16,971 nt of DNA. Source: CAG-791 sp963658405 (GTDB lineage Bacteria > Bacillota > Clostridia > Lachnospirales > Lachnospiraceae). The notes beneath the pieces are model-generated. The model was given only the letters and a program-made list of their open reading frames with translations, was not told where the DNA came from and searched no databases. The stretch's first letter is position 1, and the number at the start of each line of letters is the position of its first letter. The position numbers and the translations under genes were made by a program. Of the stretch, positions 1 to 7,167 are shown piece after piece. Where the stretch lies: assembly GCA_963658405.1 (NCBI GenBank), contig CAVKQI010000054.1, positions 1-16,971 of the forward strand, read 5' to 3'.

Positions 1-31
1 ACACATATAGGTTAATACTTGCTATTGTAGC

Positions 32-50
32 ATGCCCCGCCGGCATTTTG
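32..50 (+). terminator. Possible weak terminator of an upstream gene
   Basis: A short hairpin with 5-bp stem ATGCC/GGCAT (32-36 with 42-46) and loop CCGCC is followed by TTTTG. It could end a transcript entering from left of the window. The stem is short, so this is tentative. Confidence 0.3.
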
Positions 51-77
51 TGTATTTCTTTTTCGGAAGGAGTGCGT

Positions 78-83
78 TATAAT
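78..83 (+). promoter_or_regulatory. Candidate -10 box for the aldolase gene
   Basis: A perfect TATAAT lies at 78-83, 50 nt before the aldolase start. At a 17-nt spacing the -35 position (55-60, TTTCTT) is a poor match, so the assignment rests on the -10 box alone. Confidence 0.4.
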
Positions 84-133
84 GGGGACGCGGTAAGACC
101 AAATTACTAATTTTCAGAAAGGTGGTATGAATT

Positions 134-1069
134 ATGCCCTTAGTTACAACGACTGAAATGTTTAAGAAGGCATACACCGGCGGATATGCAGTCGGTGCAT
201 TCAATGTGAACAACATGGAAATCGTACAGGGAATCGTTGAGGCTGCAACTGAGCTGCACTCTCCCGTTATCCTGCAGGCTTCCTCCGGCGCAAGAAAGTA
301 TGCTAATCAGGCTTACTTAAAGCACCTGGTAGAGGCTGCTGTTGAGACTTCCGATATCCCGATCGCTCTGCATCTGGACCACGGCGCAGATTTCGAGATC
401 TGCAAGTCCTGCATCGATTCCGGCTTTACTTCCGTCATGATCGACGGCTCCTCCCGTTCCTTCGAGGACAATATCGAAGTATCCAAGAAGGTTGCTGAGT
501 ATGCACACGAGCACGGCGTCGTAGTAGAGGCTGAGCTTGGTACCTTAGGCGGCGTTGAGGACGATGTAAAGGTAGACGCTGACAAGGCTATGTATACCGA
601 TCCTGATCAGGTTGAGGAATTCGTAAAGAGAACCGGCGTTGACTCTCTGGCTATCGCTATCGGCACCAGCCACGGCGCTTACAAGTTCAAGCCCGGCACA
701 ACCCCTCGCCTTCGTCTGGACATCCTGGCAGAAGTTGCACAGAGACTGCCCGGCTTCCCGATCGTCCTGCACGGTTCTTCTTCCGTTCCGCAGGAATATG
801 TCAAGATCATCAACGAGAACGGCGGCAAGCTGGATGACGCTATCGGCATTCCGGAGGAGATGCTCCGTGAGGCTGCAAAGGGCGCTGTCTGCAAGATCAA
901 CATCGACTCCGACCTTCGTCTTGGCATGACTGCCGGCATCCGCAAGCACTTTGCTGAGCATCCGGATCACTTCGATCCCAGACAGTATCTGGGCGACGGC
1001 CGTCAGAATGTTAAGGATATTGTAAACCACAAGATCCTCACCGTTCTTGGCTCTCAGAACCAGGCTTAA
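134..1069 (+). CDS. fba: Class II fructose-1,6-bisphosphate aldolase
   Basis: Zinc-dependent cytosolic aldolase that reversibly splits fructose-1,6-bisphosphate into dihydroxyacetone phosphate and glyceraldehyde-3-phosphate in glycolysis and gluconeogenesis. The protein has 311 residues, typical for the family, and reads as a full TIM-barrel. Visible family residues are the LDHGAD block (catalytic Asp82, zinc ligand His83), VEAELG with Glu134, TSHG with His180, VLHGSSS with His213, and the NIDSD phosphate/cation loop at 256-260. The start at 134 is preceded by AAAGGTGG at suitable spacing; the ATG at 127 is out of frame. Codons are strongly C- and G-ending, as expected of a highly expressed gene. 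A rho-independent terminator follows, so it is probably transcribed on its own. Its downstream neighbour is also glycolytic. Confident call. Confidence 0.97.
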   Translation: MPLVTTTEMFKKAYTGGYAVGAFNVNNMEIVQGIVEAATELHSPVILQASSGARKYANQAYLKHLVEAAVETSDIPIALHLDHGADFEICKSCIDSGFTSVMIDGSSRSFEDNIEVSKKVAEYAHEHGVVVEAELGTLGGVEDDVKVDADKAMYTDPDQVEEFVKRTGVDSLAIAIGTSHGAYKFKPGTTPRLRLDILAEVAQRLPGFPIVLHGSSSVPQEYVKIINENGGKLDDAIGIPEEMLREAAKGAVCKINIDSDLRLGMTAGIRKHFAEHPDHFDPRQYLGDGRQNVKDIVNHKILTVLGSQNQA

Positions 1070-1092
1070 TTAAAAGCACAGATAAAAACGGT

Positions 1093-1133
1093 ACCCCCCC
1101 GGTGGTGAATCTGCATTCGCTGCCGGGGGTTTT
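1093..1133 (+). terminator. Rho-independent terminator of fba
   Basis: CCCCCGG (1096-1102) pairs with CCGGGGG (1123-1129) around a 20-nt loop and is followed at once by TTTTG. It lies 24 nt after the aldolase stop codon. Confidence 0.8.
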
Positions 1134-1160
1134 GTGTATCCTCTTTGTTTAAACGTTTAC

Positions 1161-1189
1161 TTGCATATTTTTAAACACACTGCTAAACT
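1161..1189 (+). promoter_or_regulatory. Candidate promoter for pgi
   Basis: TTGCAT at 1161-1166 and TAAACT at 1184-1189 are separated by 17 nt. Both boxes are imperfect. The implied leader is about 100 nt and contains a small hairpin, CTGCCG/CGGCAG at 1247-1263, just before the ribosome binding site. Confidence 0.35.
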
Positions 1190-1296
1190 GAGAGCGGTTA
1201 TGTACAGAAGACCGCAATGCTTATAGAAGGCTGTAATACAGAGAGACTGCCGGCAGACGGCAGGAAGCTGTCATAGCAGTTGAAAAGGAGAACGCA

Positions 1297-2643
1297 ATGG
1301 AGAAGATTAGTTTTGATTATTCCAAAGCAAGTGTTTTTGTAAGAGACGAAGAGATCACCCAGATGAAGGCTGCCACCGAAGTGGCCAGAGATGTACTGCT
1401 GAATAAGGCCGGTGCAGGCAATGACTTCTTAGGCTGGATCGATCTGCCGGTGAATTATGATAAAGAGGAGTTTGAGCGCATCAAGAAAGCAGCAGAGAAG
1501 ATCAAAGCAGATTCCGATGTGCTGATCGTCATCGGCATCGGCGGTTCCTACTTAGGTGCCCGGGCTGCCATCGAGTTTCTGCGCCACAGCTTCTACAACA
1601 GCGTGGACAAGAGCGTGCGCAAGACCCCGGAGATCTACTACTGCGGCAATTCCATCAGTGCGACCTATCTGGCAGATCTGATCGAGACCGTAGGAGACAG
1701 AGATTTCTCCGTCAACGTGATCTCCAAGTCCGGTACCACCACCGAGCCGGCCATCGCCTTCCGTATCTTCAAGGAAATGGCAGAGAAAAAGTACGGCAAG
1801 GAAGGCGCAGCAAAGAGAATTTATGCCACCACCGACAAGGCAAAGGGCGCTTTAAAGAATCTTGCGACCCAGGAAGGTTACGAGACCTTCGTAGTGCCGG
1901 ATGATGTAGGCGGACGTTATTCCGTGCTGACAGCAGTAGGACTTCTGCCCATCGCAGTCTCCGGTGCAGACATCGATCTGCTGATGAAGGGTGCAGAGAT
2001 CGGCAGAGAGCATGTACTGGACAATCCCTATGAGACCAATGATGCGCTGCTGTATGCAGCAGTCCGCAATATCCTGCTGCGCAAGGGCAAGAGCGTGGAG
2101 ATCCTGGCCAACTACGAGCCCAGCGTACACTACGTATCCGAGTGGTGGAAGCAGCTCTACGGCGAGTCAGAGGGCAAGGACCAGAAGGGTCTGTTCCCGG
2201 CCAGCGTGGATCTGACCACAGATCTGCACTCCATGGGCCAGTTCATCCAGGACGGCGCGCGCATCATGTTTGAGACCGTTCTGAATGTGGAAAAGTGCAG
2301 AAAGTCCATCACCATCGACGAGGCAGCTGAGGATCTGGACGGCCTGAACTATCTGGCCGGCAAGACCATGGATTTTGTCAATAAGAGTGCCATGAACGGC
2401 ACCATTCTGGCGCACACAGACGGCCAGGTACCGAACCTGATGATCACCATTCCGGAACAGAATGAGTTTTACTTAGGTCAGCTTTTCTACTTCTTTGAGT
2501 TTGCCTGCGGCGTCAGCGGCTATTTACTGGGCATCAATCCCTTCAACCAGCCCGGCGTAGAGAGCTACAAGAAGAACATGTTCGCCCTACTCGGAAAGCC
2601 CGGCTATGAGGCACAGAGAGAGGAACTGTTAAAGAGACTGTAA
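1297..2643 (+). CDS. pgi: Glucose-6-phosphate isomerase
   Basis: Cytosolic isomerase interconverting glucose-6-phosphate and fructose-6-phosphate. The 448-residue length matches the short Gram-positive form. Visible landmarks are VIGIGGSYLGARAAIEFL near 78-95, the sugar-phosphate loop SKSGTTTEPA at 143-152, the first signature DVGGRYSVLTAVGL at 203-216, catalytic Glu290 in YGESEGKDQKG, His311 in TDLHSMGQ, and the second signature with Lys425 in FNQPGVESYKKN. The start is set by AAAAGGAG about 7 nt upstream. It follows fba after a terminator and its own candidate promoter, so the two glycolytic genes are adjacent but probably separate transcription units. No truncation or missing active-site residue was seen. 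Confidence 0.97.
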   Translation: MEKISFDYSKASVFVRDEEITQMKAATEVARDVLLNKAGAGNDFLGWIDLPVNYDKEEFERIKKAAEKIKADSDVLIVIGIGGSYLGARAAIEFLRHSFYNSVDKSVRKTPEIYYCGNSISATYLADLIETVGDRDFSVNVISKSGTTTEPAIAFRIFKEMAEKKYGKEGAAKRIYATTDKAKGALKNLATQEGYETFVVPDDVGGRYSVLTAVGLLPIAVSGADIDLLMKGAEIGREHVLDNPYETNDALLYAAVRNILLRKGKSVEILANYEPSVHYVSEWWKQLYGESEGKDQKGLFPASVDLTTDLHSMGQFIQDGARIMFETVLNVEKCRKSITIDEAAEDLDGLNYLAGKTMDFVNKSAMNGTILAHTDGQVPNLMITIPEQNEFYLGQLFYFFEFACGVSGYLLGINPFNQPGVESYKKNMFALLGKPGYEAQREELLKRL

Positions 2644-2704
2644 AGAGGACTGCAAAGAGACGGGACAGACCGCTCTGCAGTGAAAAGAATACATAGAGAG
2701 ACCA

Positions 2705-2753
2705 AAGAGCACCTTCCTGCTGCGCAGATGTTTGGCGGCAGGAAGGTGCTCTT
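2705..2753 (+). terminator. Strong hairpin after pgi, likely terminator
   Basis: A perfect 16-bp inverted repeat, 2705-2720 with 2738-2753 (arms begin AAGAGCACC and end GGTGCTCTT), encloses a 17-nt loop. Only CTTGTATAG follows, so the uridine tract is weak on this strand. It lies 61 nt beyond the pgi stop codon. Confidence 0.65.
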
Positions 2754-2791
2754 GTATAGTCGGCAAAAGGCGCGGATCCCGAAATCCTGTC

Positions 2792-2820
2792 TTGCATAAA
2801 CAGACGGGAAGAAAGATAAT
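2792..2820 (+). promoter_or_regulatory. Candidate promoter ahead of the carboxypeptidase gene
   Basis: TTGCAT at 2792-2797 and GATAAT at 2815-2820 are spaced by 17 nt. The -10 box matches well and the -35 poorly. If used, transcription would begin inside the first hairpin of the adjacent repeat, leaving the rest of the repeat in the 5' leader. Confidence 0.3.
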
Positions 2821-2821
2821 A

Positions 2822-2985
2822 AGAAAGAATAAAATGCCTGATGGCATTTCATTCTTTCTAAAAGATGGCACAGGTGCCATACCTGTGGGATCGCATCGGA
2901 GAATTCGCCTGTGCGAAATTCTCCTTACGCTGCCGCTGACAGGCTGCGGCATAAAAGGTAAGGAAGAACGAATGCCGGATGGCAT
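2822..2985 (+). repeat. Four-hairpin repeat, locus 1 (one unit plus partial second unit)
   Basis: This gap holds hairpin H1 (2822-2859; arms of 16 nt with one mismatch, loop TGAT), H2 zone (2860-2887; CACAGGT/ACCTGTG, or alternatively ATGGCAC/GTGCCAT), the linker GGATCGCATC (2888-2897), H3 (2898-2924; left strand GGAGAATTCGC with a bulged A on the right strand), a 6-nt linker, and H4 (2931-2951; TGCCGC/GCGGCA). The start of a second unit follows as a reduced H1 (ATGCC, loop GGAT, GGCAT at 2972-2985), exactly 138 nt after the first loop. The block ends 27 nt before the carboxypeptidase start. No open reading frame of interest lies inside. Confidence 0.85.
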
Positions 2986-3012
2986 ACAATTAAGGGATAT
3001 AGGACATAATGC

Positions 3013-4287
3013 ATGAGAGATGAAGAGCAGTATGATGACCGGGGATGGGAGTATGAAAGGGAACGAAGGCGCGAAGAGCGCAGATCCTATGACTACGAAG
3101 ACGATGTAGAGGAAGACGACGAGGAGATAGCAAGGCGGAGAGCGATCCGGCAGGAAAGAAGGAGACGAAAGAAGCGCAGGAGACAGCTGCGAAGGATTAT
3201 TGCCTGCGGCGTCGCAGCGTTGATCATCTGCGGTGCAGCGGGATTTTTTATCTATCAGGATCAGCAGAAAAATAAGCAGGCGGCTTCACAGGACCAGGCA
3301 CAGGTGCAGGAGACGGAACAGGCCGCAGTGTCGGAAGAGACAGCTGCAGAGAGCACAGAGGAAGAGGAACCCGTCCAGGAAGGACCCGTGGCGCTCCAGT
3401 CCGCAGAAAGCAGCGATACAGTGCAGATGAATGAGGAGCTGGACAGCTCCACGGCAGTGCTTTTCTCTGTCAAGGACGGCAGCATCATCGCGGAAAAGGG
3501 AAATCCCAATACCAGGATCGTGCCGGCTTCCATGACCAAGATCCTGACCATTCTGGTGGCAAAGGAGCATGTGGACAATCTGGATGATACCTTTGAGATC
3601 ACCTACACAGAGACGGACTACAGCTTTAAAAATGAGTGCAGCATCGTGGGCTTTTCTGTGGGAGAGAAGCCTACGATCCGGGATCTGTTTTACGGGACGA
3701 TCCTTTGCTCCGGCGCGGATGCGGCAGTAGCGCTGGCGGATTATACAGCGGGCTCCCAGGAGGCTTTTGCGGAATGGATGAATGCCAAGCTGCAGGATCT
3801 GGGCATCAGCGAATCGGCTCATTTTACCAACTGCGTGGGTGTCTATGACGAGGATCTGTACTGTACGCCTTACGACATGGCGGTGATCCTCAATGAAGCC
3901 ATGAAAGACGATTTCCTGCGGGAGGTGCTTTCGGCGCATACTTATACGACCTCCTTTACCACGGAGCACCCGGAGGGAATCCTGATTTCCAACTGGTTCC
4001 TTCGCCGCATAGAGGACAAGGACTCCGGCAGCGGCTTTGTGCTGGGGGCCAAGACCGGCTTTGTGGCGCAGTCCGGCAACTGTGCGGCCAGCTATGCCAC
4101 GGATCCGGAGGGAAACGGCTACATCTGCGTGACAGCCGGCGCTACCAGCGGCTGGCGGTGCATTTATGATCATGCAGCGATCTACAAGCGCTTCCTGCCG
4201 GGAGATGGCAGCGGAACCACCGCTGACCAGACAGAGGAAACGGCAGATGCAGAAGCGGCCGGTGAGGACAGCGGAGATTTTGAATAA
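3013..4287 (+). CDS. Membrane-anchored D-alanyl-D-alanine carboxypeptidase (penicillin-binding protein, DacF-like)
   Basis: Likely removes the terminal D-alanine from peptidoglycan stem peptides outside the membrane. The protein has 424 residues. Residues 1-60 are an unusually charged cytoplasmic tail, acidic then rich in Arg and Lys. One membrane segment spans about 61-82 (IIACGVAALIICGAAGFFIY), with no cleavable signal seen. A Gln/Glu/Ala-rich linker runs to about 145, followed by the peptidase S11 domain to about 395 and an acidic Ala/Glu tail. Active-site motifs are SMTK (Ser173, Lys176), SGAD (Ser233) where the usual motif is SxN, and KTG (347-349). The start at 3013 lies 27 nt after a hairpin repeat and has only a weak ribosome binding site (AAGGGATATAGGAC upstream). 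The second repeat block begins 3 nt after the stop. Confidence 0.9.
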   Translation: MRDEEQYDDRGWEYERERRREERRSYDYEDDVEEDDEEIARRRAIRQERRRRKKRRRQLRRIIACGVAALIICGAAGFFIYQDQQKNKQAASQDQAQVQETEQAAVSEETAAESTEEEEPVQEGPVALQSAESSDTVQMNEELDSSTAVLFSVKDGSIIAEKGNPNTRIVPASMTKILTILVAKEHVDNLDDTFEITYTETDYSFKNECSIVGFSVGEKPTIRDLFYGTILCSGADAAVALADYTAGSQEAFAEWMNAKLQDLGISESAHFTNCVGVYDEDLYCTPYDMAVILNEAMKDDFLREVLSAHTYTTSFTTEHPEGILISNWFLRRIEDKDSGSGFVLGAKTGFVAQSGNCAASYATDPEGNGYICVTAGATSGWRCIYDHAAIYKRFLPGDGSGTTADQTEETADAEAAGEDSGDFE

Positions 4288-4289
4288 GA

Positions 4290-4475
4290 AATGACTTTAA
4301 ATGACTGATGTCATTTAAAGTCATTGCGAGGATGAGGAAAATCCTCATCCTCGGGGATCGCATCAGGGAATTCGCCTTCGCGAAATTCCCTTCGCGTTGC
4401 CGCAATAAATTGCGGCAGAAAAGATAAAATGACATTAAATGACTGATGTCATTTAAAGTCATTGCGAGGATGAGG
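4290..4475 (+). repeat. Four-hairpin repeat, locus 2 (one full unit plus 1.5 hairpins of a second)
   Basis: H1 is a perfect 16-bp stem (4290-4305 with 4310-4325) with loop TGAT. H2 (4327-4353) has a 12-bp stem CGAGGATGAGGA/TCCTCATCCTCG and loop AAA. The linker GGGATCGCATC follows at 4354-4364. H3 (4365-4391) has left strand AGGGAATTCGC, a 4-nt loop and a bulged A, and H4 (4398-4417) is TGCCGCAA/TTGCGGCA with loop TAAA. A second H1 (4428-4463, one mismatch, same loop) starts 138 nt after the first. It is followed by only the left arm of H2, which runs directly into the next gene and serves as its ribosome binding site. Confidence 0.9.
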
Positions 4476-4478
4476 AAA

Positions 4479-4805
4479 ATGAATAAAAAGATGACAAGAA
4501 CCATAGCACTGCTTCTGGTACTGGTGACCATGAGTCTTGCGCTTTTCGGATGCGCAAAGAAGAAAACCGTCAGTTTTACCGTGGACGGCATCGGCACCTA
4601 TCAGCTGACAGGTATCCCGGAGGGAACCGTAAACGGCGGCAACCATGATCAGGAGATCTTTGTTACCCTGAACAAGGATGGCGACTATAACTTCACGTTA
4701 GAGGGAGAGGACGGAAAAGAGTACGTGATCACCATCAAGTATCACGATGGCGTCGTAGAGGCCGCCTCTGCCGACGACCTCGGCATTTCCGTGAAAGTGG
4801 AGTAA
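4479..4805 (+). CDS. Small lipoprotein of unknown function
   Basis: A 108-residue protein with a lipoprotein signal peptide: MNKKMTRT, a hydrophobic stretch, then the lipobox LFGC with the acylated Cys at residue 25. The mature part of about 84 residues is polar and acidic with alternating short hydrophobic strands (VSFTVDGIGTYQLTG, YNFTLEG, YVITIKY), suggesting a small beta domain on the outer face of the membrane. I do not recognise the family. The start at 4479 is chosen because GAGG at 4466-4469 is 9 nt upstream and the signal peptide begins there; an earlier in-frame ATG at 4446 would translate the repeat hairpin. The next gene begins 7 nt after the stop, so the two are probably co-transcribed. 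Confidence 0.8.
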   Translation: MNKKMTRTIALLLVLVTMSLALFGCAKKKTVSFTVDGIGTYQLTGIPEGTVNGGNHDQEIFVTLNKDGDYNFTLEGEDGKEYVITIKYHDGVVEAASADDLGISVKVE

Positions 4806-4812
4806 GTAAGCT

Positions 4813-5382
4813 ATGAACTACACCATAAGAGCAGCCGGGGAAGAGGACGCAGAGGCACTTCTGGCCGTATATGCGCAGTATATTGACACCAATATCACCT
4901 TTGAAGAGGTGCTTCCCACGGCAGAGGAATTCAGGGAGCGGATCCGCAGCACCGAGGAGAAATACCCGTACCTGGTCGCCGTGCCGGAGGGGGAGAACGT
5001 CCCGGTGGCCTATGCCTATGCAGGCCCATTCGCGGAAAGAGCTGCCTATCGGTGGGATGTGGAACTTTCCATTTACATCGCCCGGGCGCATGCCGGGCAC
5101 GGTCTTGGCAGAAAGCTGATGGAGACTCTGTTGGAGATCCTGGCCAAGCAGGGCATTCAGAACGTATACAGCGTGGTGACACAGGGGAATCCTGCCAGCG
5201 ACCGTCTCCACGAGTCCATGGGGTTTAAGCTGGCGGGGATGAATACAAAGACAGGATACAAAAACGGGGCATGGCATAACATGCTCTATTATGAAAAGTC
5301 GATCGGGGCGCACGAAGTACCGCCCAGAGAGCCGGAGAGGGATTGGAGAAAGTATCTCGGGGCAGGCGAAGATCTTATGTAA
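4813..5382 (+). CDS. GNAT N-acetyltransferase, phosphinothricin acetyltransferase-like
   Basis: A 189-residue cytosolic acetyltransferase expected to transfer acetyl from acetyl-CoA to a primary amine, possibly an amino acid or related compound. The GNAT fold reads clearly: IRAAGEEDAEALLAVY at the N-terminus, YAYAGPFAERAAYRWDVELSIYI in the middle as in the Pat/Bar group, then the acetyl-CoA loop HAGHGLGRKL near 96-105, and NPASDRLHESMGFKLAG towards the end. Residues after about 160 are a charged extension. The gene starts 7 nt after the lipoprotein gene with GAGTAAGTAAG as a modest ribosome binding site. Family assignment is firm, but the true substrate cannot be read from sequence, and resistance to phosphinothricin should not be assumed. 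Confidence 0.88.
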   Translation: MNYTIRAAGEEDAEALLAVYAQYIDTNITFEEVLPTAEEFRERIRSTEEKYPYLVAVPEGENVPVAYAYAGPFAERAAYRWDVELSIYIARAHAGHGLGRKLMETLLEILAKQGIQNVYSVVTQGNPASDRLHESMGFKLAGMNTKTGYKNGAWHNMLYYEKSIGAHEVPPREPERDWRKYLGAGEDLM

Positions 5383-5401
5383 TGGGGAACAAGCAGGGTT
5401 A

Positions 5402-5521
5402 GTCGGATGAAAATGCCGGTGTTTCTATCCGACCTGATGGATGATGCCAATATCATTTATGGGTGATCGGGACAATTCACCTTCAGGTGATTTCTCACCG
5501 ATGACTGAGGGCATCATCCAT
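5402..5521 (+). repeat. Diverged relative of the four-hairpin repeat
   Basis: The gap before the symporter gene folds as GTCGGAT (5402-5408) with ATCCGAC (5427-5433), then a 12-bp stem ATGGATGATGCC (5437-5448) with GGCATCATCCAT (5510-5521). The latter encloses a smaller hairpin around TCACC-TTCA-GGTGA (5477-5490). The core ATTCACCTTCAGGTGATTTC resembles H3 of the repeat family, and ATGCCGG resembles the centre of a degenerate H1. The order is similar but the hairpins are partly nested. I regard it as a decayed or variant copy. It ends 26 nt before the next start codon. Confidence 0.5.
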
Positions 5522-5547
5522 GCATAATCAAAAAAAGGGGGTTGCAA

Positions 5548-6921
5548 ATGAAAGAAAAGAAACTGACAGGCAGACAAAAGGCAGCATTTGGTATCGGCGC
5601 AGTGGGAAAGGACATGGTCTATGCCCTCTCCTCTTCCTATGTCATGTATTTTTACCAGGATATCCTGGGACTGTCCGCTACCTTTGTGGGACTGGTACTG
5701 ATGGGCGCCAGAATCTTTGATGCCTTTAATGATCCCTTCATGGGCGTGCTGGTGGCAAAGACGAGATCGAAATGGGGCCGTTTCCGTCCCTGGATCCTCT
5801 CCGGCACCGTCCTCAACGCCCTGGTGCTGTATGCCCTTTTTGCGGCGCCGTCCATAGAAGGCAGTGGCCTGATGGCATACTTCGCCATTATCTACGTGCT
5901 CTGGGGCGTCACCTATACCATGATGGATATTCCCTACTGGTCCATGATCCCGGCGGTCACAAAGACCCCGGCGGACCGGGAGAATCTCTCGGTGATCGGC
6001 CGCACCTGCGCAGGCGTGGGCTCTGCATTGATCGCCATGTTTACCATGCTGCTGGTAGGTATCCTGGGCGGCAGCAGCGAGCGCGCAGGCTTCCGTATGG
6101 TGGCTTTGCTGGTGGCGGTGATCTTTGTGGTGACGGAGATCATCTGCTGCCTGTCCATGCGGGAAGAGGCACCGGCGGAGATGAAGACGGCCTCGGTGGG
6201 AGAGATGTTTTCCGCCCTCTTCCGGAATGACCAGGCCCTGGTCATTGTAGGCACCATCGTCCTGATCAATTCCGCGCTGTATCTGACTTCCAATTTTATC
6301 ATCTATTTCTTTAAGTATGACTTCGGCGGCGCCGGCTGGAAGGGCAGCTATACCCTGTTTTCCACCATCGGCGGCGCGGCCCAGATCCTGGGCATGATGG
6401 TGCTCTATCCTCTGCTGCGCAAGAAGCTGAGCAATACCGGCATCTTCCGGGGGAGCCTCGTGGCAGCGCTGTGCGGCTACGGCATTCTGATGGTGCTGTG
6501 TCTGACGGGATTTTCCGGCAATCTGGCAGTGCTGTGCATCCCCGGCGTCATGGTCTTTGCCTGCAACGGTATGCTCACAGTGCTGACGACACTGTTCTTG
6601 TCCAACAGCGTGGACTACGGACAGTTAAAGACGGGCAGACGGGAGGAGAGCGTGATCTTCTCCATGCAGACCTTTGTGGTAAAGGCAGCTTCCGGTGTGG
6701 CCGTGTTCCTGACCGGTGTGGGCATTGATCTGATCGGCCTGACCGGCAATACCGAGGAAACCGGCGAAGTGGTGGCCCAGAGCGCGCAGACACTTTTAGG
6801 ACTGCGGCTGCTGATGACGGTCCTTCCCATGATCGTGCTGGTGATCGCACTGATCCTGTTCCGCAGGAAGTTCACCCTGACCGATGAAAAGGCAGCGGAA
6901 ATCAGCAGACAGCTGCAGTAA
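5548..6921 (+). CDS. Glycoside-pentoside-hexuronide (GPH) type sugar:cation symporter, MFS superfamily
   Basis: An integral membrane secondary transporter that should import a glycoside or sugar acid together with Na+ or H+. The protein has 457 residues and about 12 hydrophobic segments. The family hallmark is plain in the N-terminal third: RIFDAFNDPFMG (55-66), with Asp58 and Asp62 corresponding to the cation-site aspartates of MelB, followed by KTRSKWGRFRPWIL on the loop after the second segment. The start at 5548 is preceded by AAGGGGG at good spacing; a TTG two codons earlier is less likely. No sugar hydrolase lies beside it, so the substrate is unknown. It converges on the MATE gene and shares a two-sided terminator with it. 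Confidence 0.9.
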   Translation: MKEKKLTGRQKAAFGIGAVGKDMVYALSSSYVMYFYQDILGLSATFVGLVLMGARIFDAFNDPFMGVLVAKTRSKWGRFRPWILSGTVLNALVLYALFAAPSIEGSGLMAYFAIIYVLWGVTYTMMDIPYWSMIPAVTKTPADRENLSVIGRTCAGVGSALIAMFTMLLVGILGGSSERAGFRMVALLVAVIFVVTEIICCLSMREEAPAEMKTASVGEMFSALFRNDQALVIVGTIVLINSALYLTSNFIIYFFKYDFGGAGWKGSYTLFSTIGGAAQILGMMVLYPLLRKKLSNTGIFRGSLVAALCGYGILMVLCLTGFSGNLAVLCIPGVMVFACNGMLTVLTTLFLSNSVDYGQLKTGRREESVIFSMQTFVVKAASGVAVFLTGVGIDLIGLTGNTEETGEVVAQSAQTLLGLRLLMTVLPMIVLVIALILFRRKFTLTDEKAAEISRQLQ

Positions 6922-7000
6922 AGTAAAGGACGAGTCCTCTGACAGGCGACACAGACGGAGGAATGAACCGTTATCTGTAAAACAGGTATCCGTAATACAA

Positions 7001-7058
7001 AAAAAAGCCTCCCCTGCGGGAGCTGCGAAGGAGCAGCATCCGTGAGGGGAGGCTTTTT
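7001..7058. terminator. Bidirectional rho-independent terminator
   Basis: An inverted repeat AAAAAAGCCTCCCCT (7001-7015) with AGGGGAGGCTTTTT (7045-7058) has A-rich and T-rich outer ends, so it can act on both strands. It sits between the symporter (+) and the MATE gene (-). Positions 7061-7167 beyond it show nothing recognisable. Confidence 0.9.
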
Positions 7059-7167
7059 ATATACAGCGGCGTATTGGAATCGCCGGTGCGCTTTTGTCTG
7101 TGACATCAAAGACGGGGAGCCGGGGATGCCGGGAGCGGATGGCTGTGGAATCAGGATACGGAGGATG

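Noticed and set aside
4446..4478. Earlier start for the small lipoprotein
   Set aside because: It begins inside the TGAT loop of the repeat, lacks a ribosome binding site, and adds residues before an otherwise standard lipoprotein signal.
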